NCBI GenBank assembly: GCA_026988445.1
Contig: JALSLF010000585.1
Location: forward strand, 1 to 6,736
Direction: 5' to 3'
DNA length: 6,736 bases
DNA from: Bacteroidales bacterium
GTDB taxonomy: Bacteria > Bacteroidota > Bacteroidia > Bacteroidales > NBLH01
The notes below the pieces were generated by a model. It was not told the DNA's origin. It saw nothing but the letters and a program-made list of their open reading frames with translations, and made no database searches. Shown here piece after piece: positions 4,414 to 6,736 of this stretch; the stretch's first letter is position 1, and every line of letters begins with the position of its first letter. Made by a program: the position numbers and the translations under genes.

Positions 4414-6736
4414 ATTCTGCCTCCCATAAAATCGCTGTTTCTACATTATAAACATCTGTTCTTCTGGGTTTAACAAAGAAATTTGTAATCGGATAGTTTT
4501 CAATTTTAAATTTTTCGCTGATTTTTTTTGCCTCGCTCGATAGCGATGTTTTTAATTCATTCATGTCTTGACGCACTTGACGAATTTCTTTTTCAACCCG
4601 GCGAACATCTGCTTTTTCTTTCGCAATTTTTGAAGCACTGCTAATACCTCGTCTGGTTTTTGAACGCGTACTGCCACCTAAAAAAGCACCCAATACAGCC
4701 ATTCCGAACGACATTGCCGAATCGGCGGTACGTGAAGTAACATCTGCTTTTTCTTTATCTAATTTAATCAGTAATTTATCATATTTTACTTGCAAGCGTT
4801 CTGCTTTTCCGGAATATTTACTACGTAATTTATCAATAGCTGCTTCTTTACGGTCGCGAATAATGTTTTGTAAGCGCATTTTAAAATCATCCAGACTTTC
4901 ACCGGGCTTCGATTCGGTTTTTAGCGCGCTGCATTTATATAATTCTAACTTATTGGTTCTGTAAAGAAAATCGGCAAAAGTTTTTTGCAAACTTTTAAAT
5001 GATTTTAAATTTTCAATAAATGCCGGTAATGAATAAAATTTAGCTTGCTCAAGTGGCTTTTTATCATAATTTCTTTGATCAAAACTAAAATCTTCTCCTT
5101 GTTTATAATCAATTTCCGTTAAATCTTTATCTAAATAATAACGCTTCGAAATTTTAATTTCTTTATCAATTCCACGTGTAGCATTTACAAAACGTACTTT
5201 TCCTTCTGCAATTAAAAAAGGTTTATATACAGCCTCTTGTCCGTATGCAGCTTGAGTATGAAAATATTGTTGTGCATCGCCGGGCAGCATAGGCATTACA
5301 ATATTTGATTCGCTTTTGGGAACAGCTTCAACAGTCTTTTGGCTTTGTTTTTGCTCTTTTTCGGCGGGTGCGGTATCTACTTTATATTTTTGCATTAATC
5401 GTTTAATTTCCTGTTTAGATAAAGGTCCCCGCAAATAAGACAGTACCCAACGGGTTTGCATCAAACGTAAACGGTTTTCATGTGCACTTTTTAATAAGAA
5501 AACCCTGCTTTGAATATTCGATAATAATTCTTGAATTTCCTTTTTACTCAATGCTCCTTCGGTACTTTGAATTAAACCGTCCATAACGCGTTCTTTATCT
5601 TGTTTGGTTTGCAATCTGCCGATAAACCAAGTTCCTATATTGGATAATCCTTTGTAATCCAAATCAATAGGGTTTTGAGTGGCCAAAATAATTCCCGTAC
5701 CAAAAGCACGTGCTTGTTTTAATAATAAAAGCATGGGTTGTTTTGAGGGCGGATTGCCTACTGCAGGGAAAAAACCGAAAATCTCGTCCATGTATAAAAT
5801 ATTGCGCAAAGCCGATGTTCCTTTTTGCATCCGCATCCAACTAATGTAGCGGTTCAGGAAAAGGGTAACAAAAAACATTCGTTGTCCTTCGTTTAAATGA
5901 GCAATATTTAAAATAGAAACTTTTGCTTTTCCTTCTTTTGTGTACATTAAATTATTAATGTTCAAGGCTTCGCCCTGTGTCCATGCAGCAAAGCCGGGGC
6001 TTGCCATTACCGTATTAAGTTTCATTGCCAAATCAAGTCTTTGTGTTTGATTGTAGAAACTTTTCAACGGCAAAACACCTACTTTATCAAAAGGCGGATT
6101 GGTAACATAACCGATTAATTGTTCCAAACTGATACTTATGCCTTTGCGCCATACATAAGCAAAAATATTTGACAATAAAAGATACTCTTTACTTTGTAAA
6201 ATATCTCCTTTAAGTTTAATTAGTGCTAATAAACTGCTAACACTTGCATTAATCACTGATAAAAAGGTATCTGGGTCATCAATAACATCAGGCGATGGTG
6301 CATCAAAACTTGCCAAAACCGATAATTGTACACCGGCACTGCTTCCGGGTGTGTAAATCACAAATTCGGCACTTTCTTTTAATTTTTTTATGCGCGATTT
6401 ATCTTGATTCCACTGTCCAATTCCTTTTTCCCACAAGGCGGCTGTTTTTGTGGCAAAATCTTTTACACTCATGCCTTTGGTTTCTGCTGTAACGGGATCA
6501 ACCCATTCTTCAAAATCTTTGGGCTTTAATTCGGGAAAAGTAAGTAATAAATTACCCATATCGCCTTTGGGGTCAATAATGAGTACCGGAATATTATCTA
6601 AAACAGCCTCTTCGATAATATCAATTCCCAAACCGGTTTTACCGCTTCCTGTCATCCCGATAAGGGCAGCATGAGTAGTCAGGTTTTTATTTTTATAAAG
6701 AACCGGATTGTTGGTAAGTTCTTGTGTTTTAGGATT
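4412..6736 (-). CDS. HerA/FtsK-superfamily P-loop ATPase with coiled-coil C-terminus, N-terminus outside the window
   Basis: The frame stays open to the right edge, giving 774 residues of a longer protein (residue 1 here is encoded at 6734-6736). The in-frame ATG at 6653-6655 lies inside the Walker A motif, so it is not the start. Walker A is GMTGSGKT (27-34). Walker B is ILYMDEIFGFFP with D317-E318. A sensor-like ATQNP carries Q354, followed by DLDYKGLSNIGTWFIGR, as in the HerA/VirB4/FtsK group of hexameric translocases. IIDPKGDMGNLLLTFPEL after Walker A and the YTPGSSAG block match an uncharacterised bacterial ATP-binding family. A polar linker rich in Q, E and P (about 452-475) leads to a C-terminal region with a helix predicted as coiled coil (about 617-670), a glycine-rich hydrophobic segment AMSFGMAVLGAFLGG (about 674-688), and a second coiled coil (about 699-743). 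It converges on the suf operon and is probably unrelated to it. ATPase fold sure; function unknown. Confidence 0.9.
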   Translation of the reverse strand, partial: NPKTQELTNNPVLYKNKNLTTHAALIGMTGSGKTGLGIDIIEEAVLDNIPVLIIDPKGDMGNLLLTFPELKPKDFEEWVDPVTAETKGMSVKDFATKTAALWEKGIGQWNQDKSRIKKLKESAEFVIYTPGSSAGVQLSVLASFDAPSPDVIDDPDTFLSVINASVSSLLALIKLKGDILQSKEYLLLSNIFAYVWRKGISISLEQLIGYVTNPPFDKVGVLPLKSFYNQTQRLDLAMKLNTVMASPGFAAWTQGEALNINNLMYTKEGKAKVSILNIAHLNEGQRMFFVTLFLNRYISWMRMQKGTSALRNILYMDEIFGFFPAVGNPPSKQPMLLLLKQARAFGTGIILATQNPIDLDYKGLSNIGTWFIGRLQTKQDKERVMDGLIQSTEGALSKKEIQELLSNIQSRVFLLKSAHENRLRLMQTRWVLSYLRGPLSKQEIKRLMQKYKVDTAPAEKEQKQSQKTVEAVPKSESNIVMPMLPGDAQQYFHTQAAYGQEAVYKPFLIAEGKVRFVNATRGIDKEIKISKRYYLDKDLTEIDYKQGEDFSFDQRNYDKKPLEQAKFYSLPAFIENLKSFKSLQKTFADFLYRTNKLELYKCSALKTESKPGESLDDFKMRLQNIIRDRKEAAIDKLRSKYSGKAERLQVKYDKLLIKLDKEKADVTSRTADSAMSFGMAVLGAFLGGSTRSKTRRGISSASKIAKEKADVRRVEKEIRQVRQDMNELKTSLSSEAKKISEKFKIENYPITNFFVKPRRTDVYNVETAILWEAE

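Noticed and set aside
6295..6674. Open frames on the + strand opposite the ATPase gene (6295-6492 and 6450-6674)
   Set aside because: Both are antisense to conserved parts of the ATPase, including Walker A, and their translations look like shadow-frame sequence.
2489..6736. Functional link between the YhcG-type nuclease and the HerA-like ATPase, as in HerA-NurA pairs
   Set aside because: The two genes are on opposite strands, separated by sufE and the DUF59 gene, with a terminator between them. Nothing in the sequence ties them together.

Overview
The window looks like chromosomal DNA of a low-GC member of the Bacteroidota. The evidence is the SUF protein sequences, the gene order sufD-sufS-sufE-DUF59 (sufT-like), A/T-rich start regions without clear Shine-Dalgarno sequences, and an uncharacterised ATPase of a type often seen in this phylum. 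The genus cannot be named from the sequence. The placement rests on remembered protein families, because no search was run.

Layout. Positions 1-291 hold the 3' end of sufD. Positions 309-1095 hold an overlapping two-gene cassette: a minimal nucleotidyltransferase and an 86-residue helical protein. A terminator-like hairpin follows at about 1110-1150. sufS (1244-2461) comes next, then a YhcG/DUF1016-type PD-(D/E)XK nuclease gene (2489-3481), then sufE (3497-3922). A compact palindromic element (3916-3982) lies between sufE and the DUF59 gene (4011-4334). All of these genes are on the + strand. A strong stem-loop (4370-4413) sits between the convergent gene ends. From 4412 to the right edge the - strand encodes a large HerA/FtsK-like P-loop ATPase whose N-terminus lies outside the window. 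No stretch longer than 300 bases lacks a gene.

How the genes work together. SufS takes sulfur from cysteine as a persulfide, SufE carries it onward, the SufBCD scaffold (only the end of SufD is visible) builds the Fe-S cluster, and the DUF59 protein probably helps deliver or mature clusters. This housekeeping operon is interrupted twice by genes with no evident Fe-S role: the nucleotidyltransferase pair between sufD and sufS, and the nuclease gene between sufS and sufE. Both inserts are visibly richer in A+T than sufD and sufS. Hand counts of single 60-base lines give about 20-23% GC inside the inserts, 38-42% in sufD and sufS, and about 30-32% in sufE.

The best candidate for an undescribed system is the nucleotidyltransferase plus small-protein pair, which has the layout of a toxin-antitoxin or defence module. 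The nuclease and the palindromic element are further signs that this operon accepts accessory DNA. No rRNA, tRNA, CRISPR array, insertion sequence or integrase was seen.
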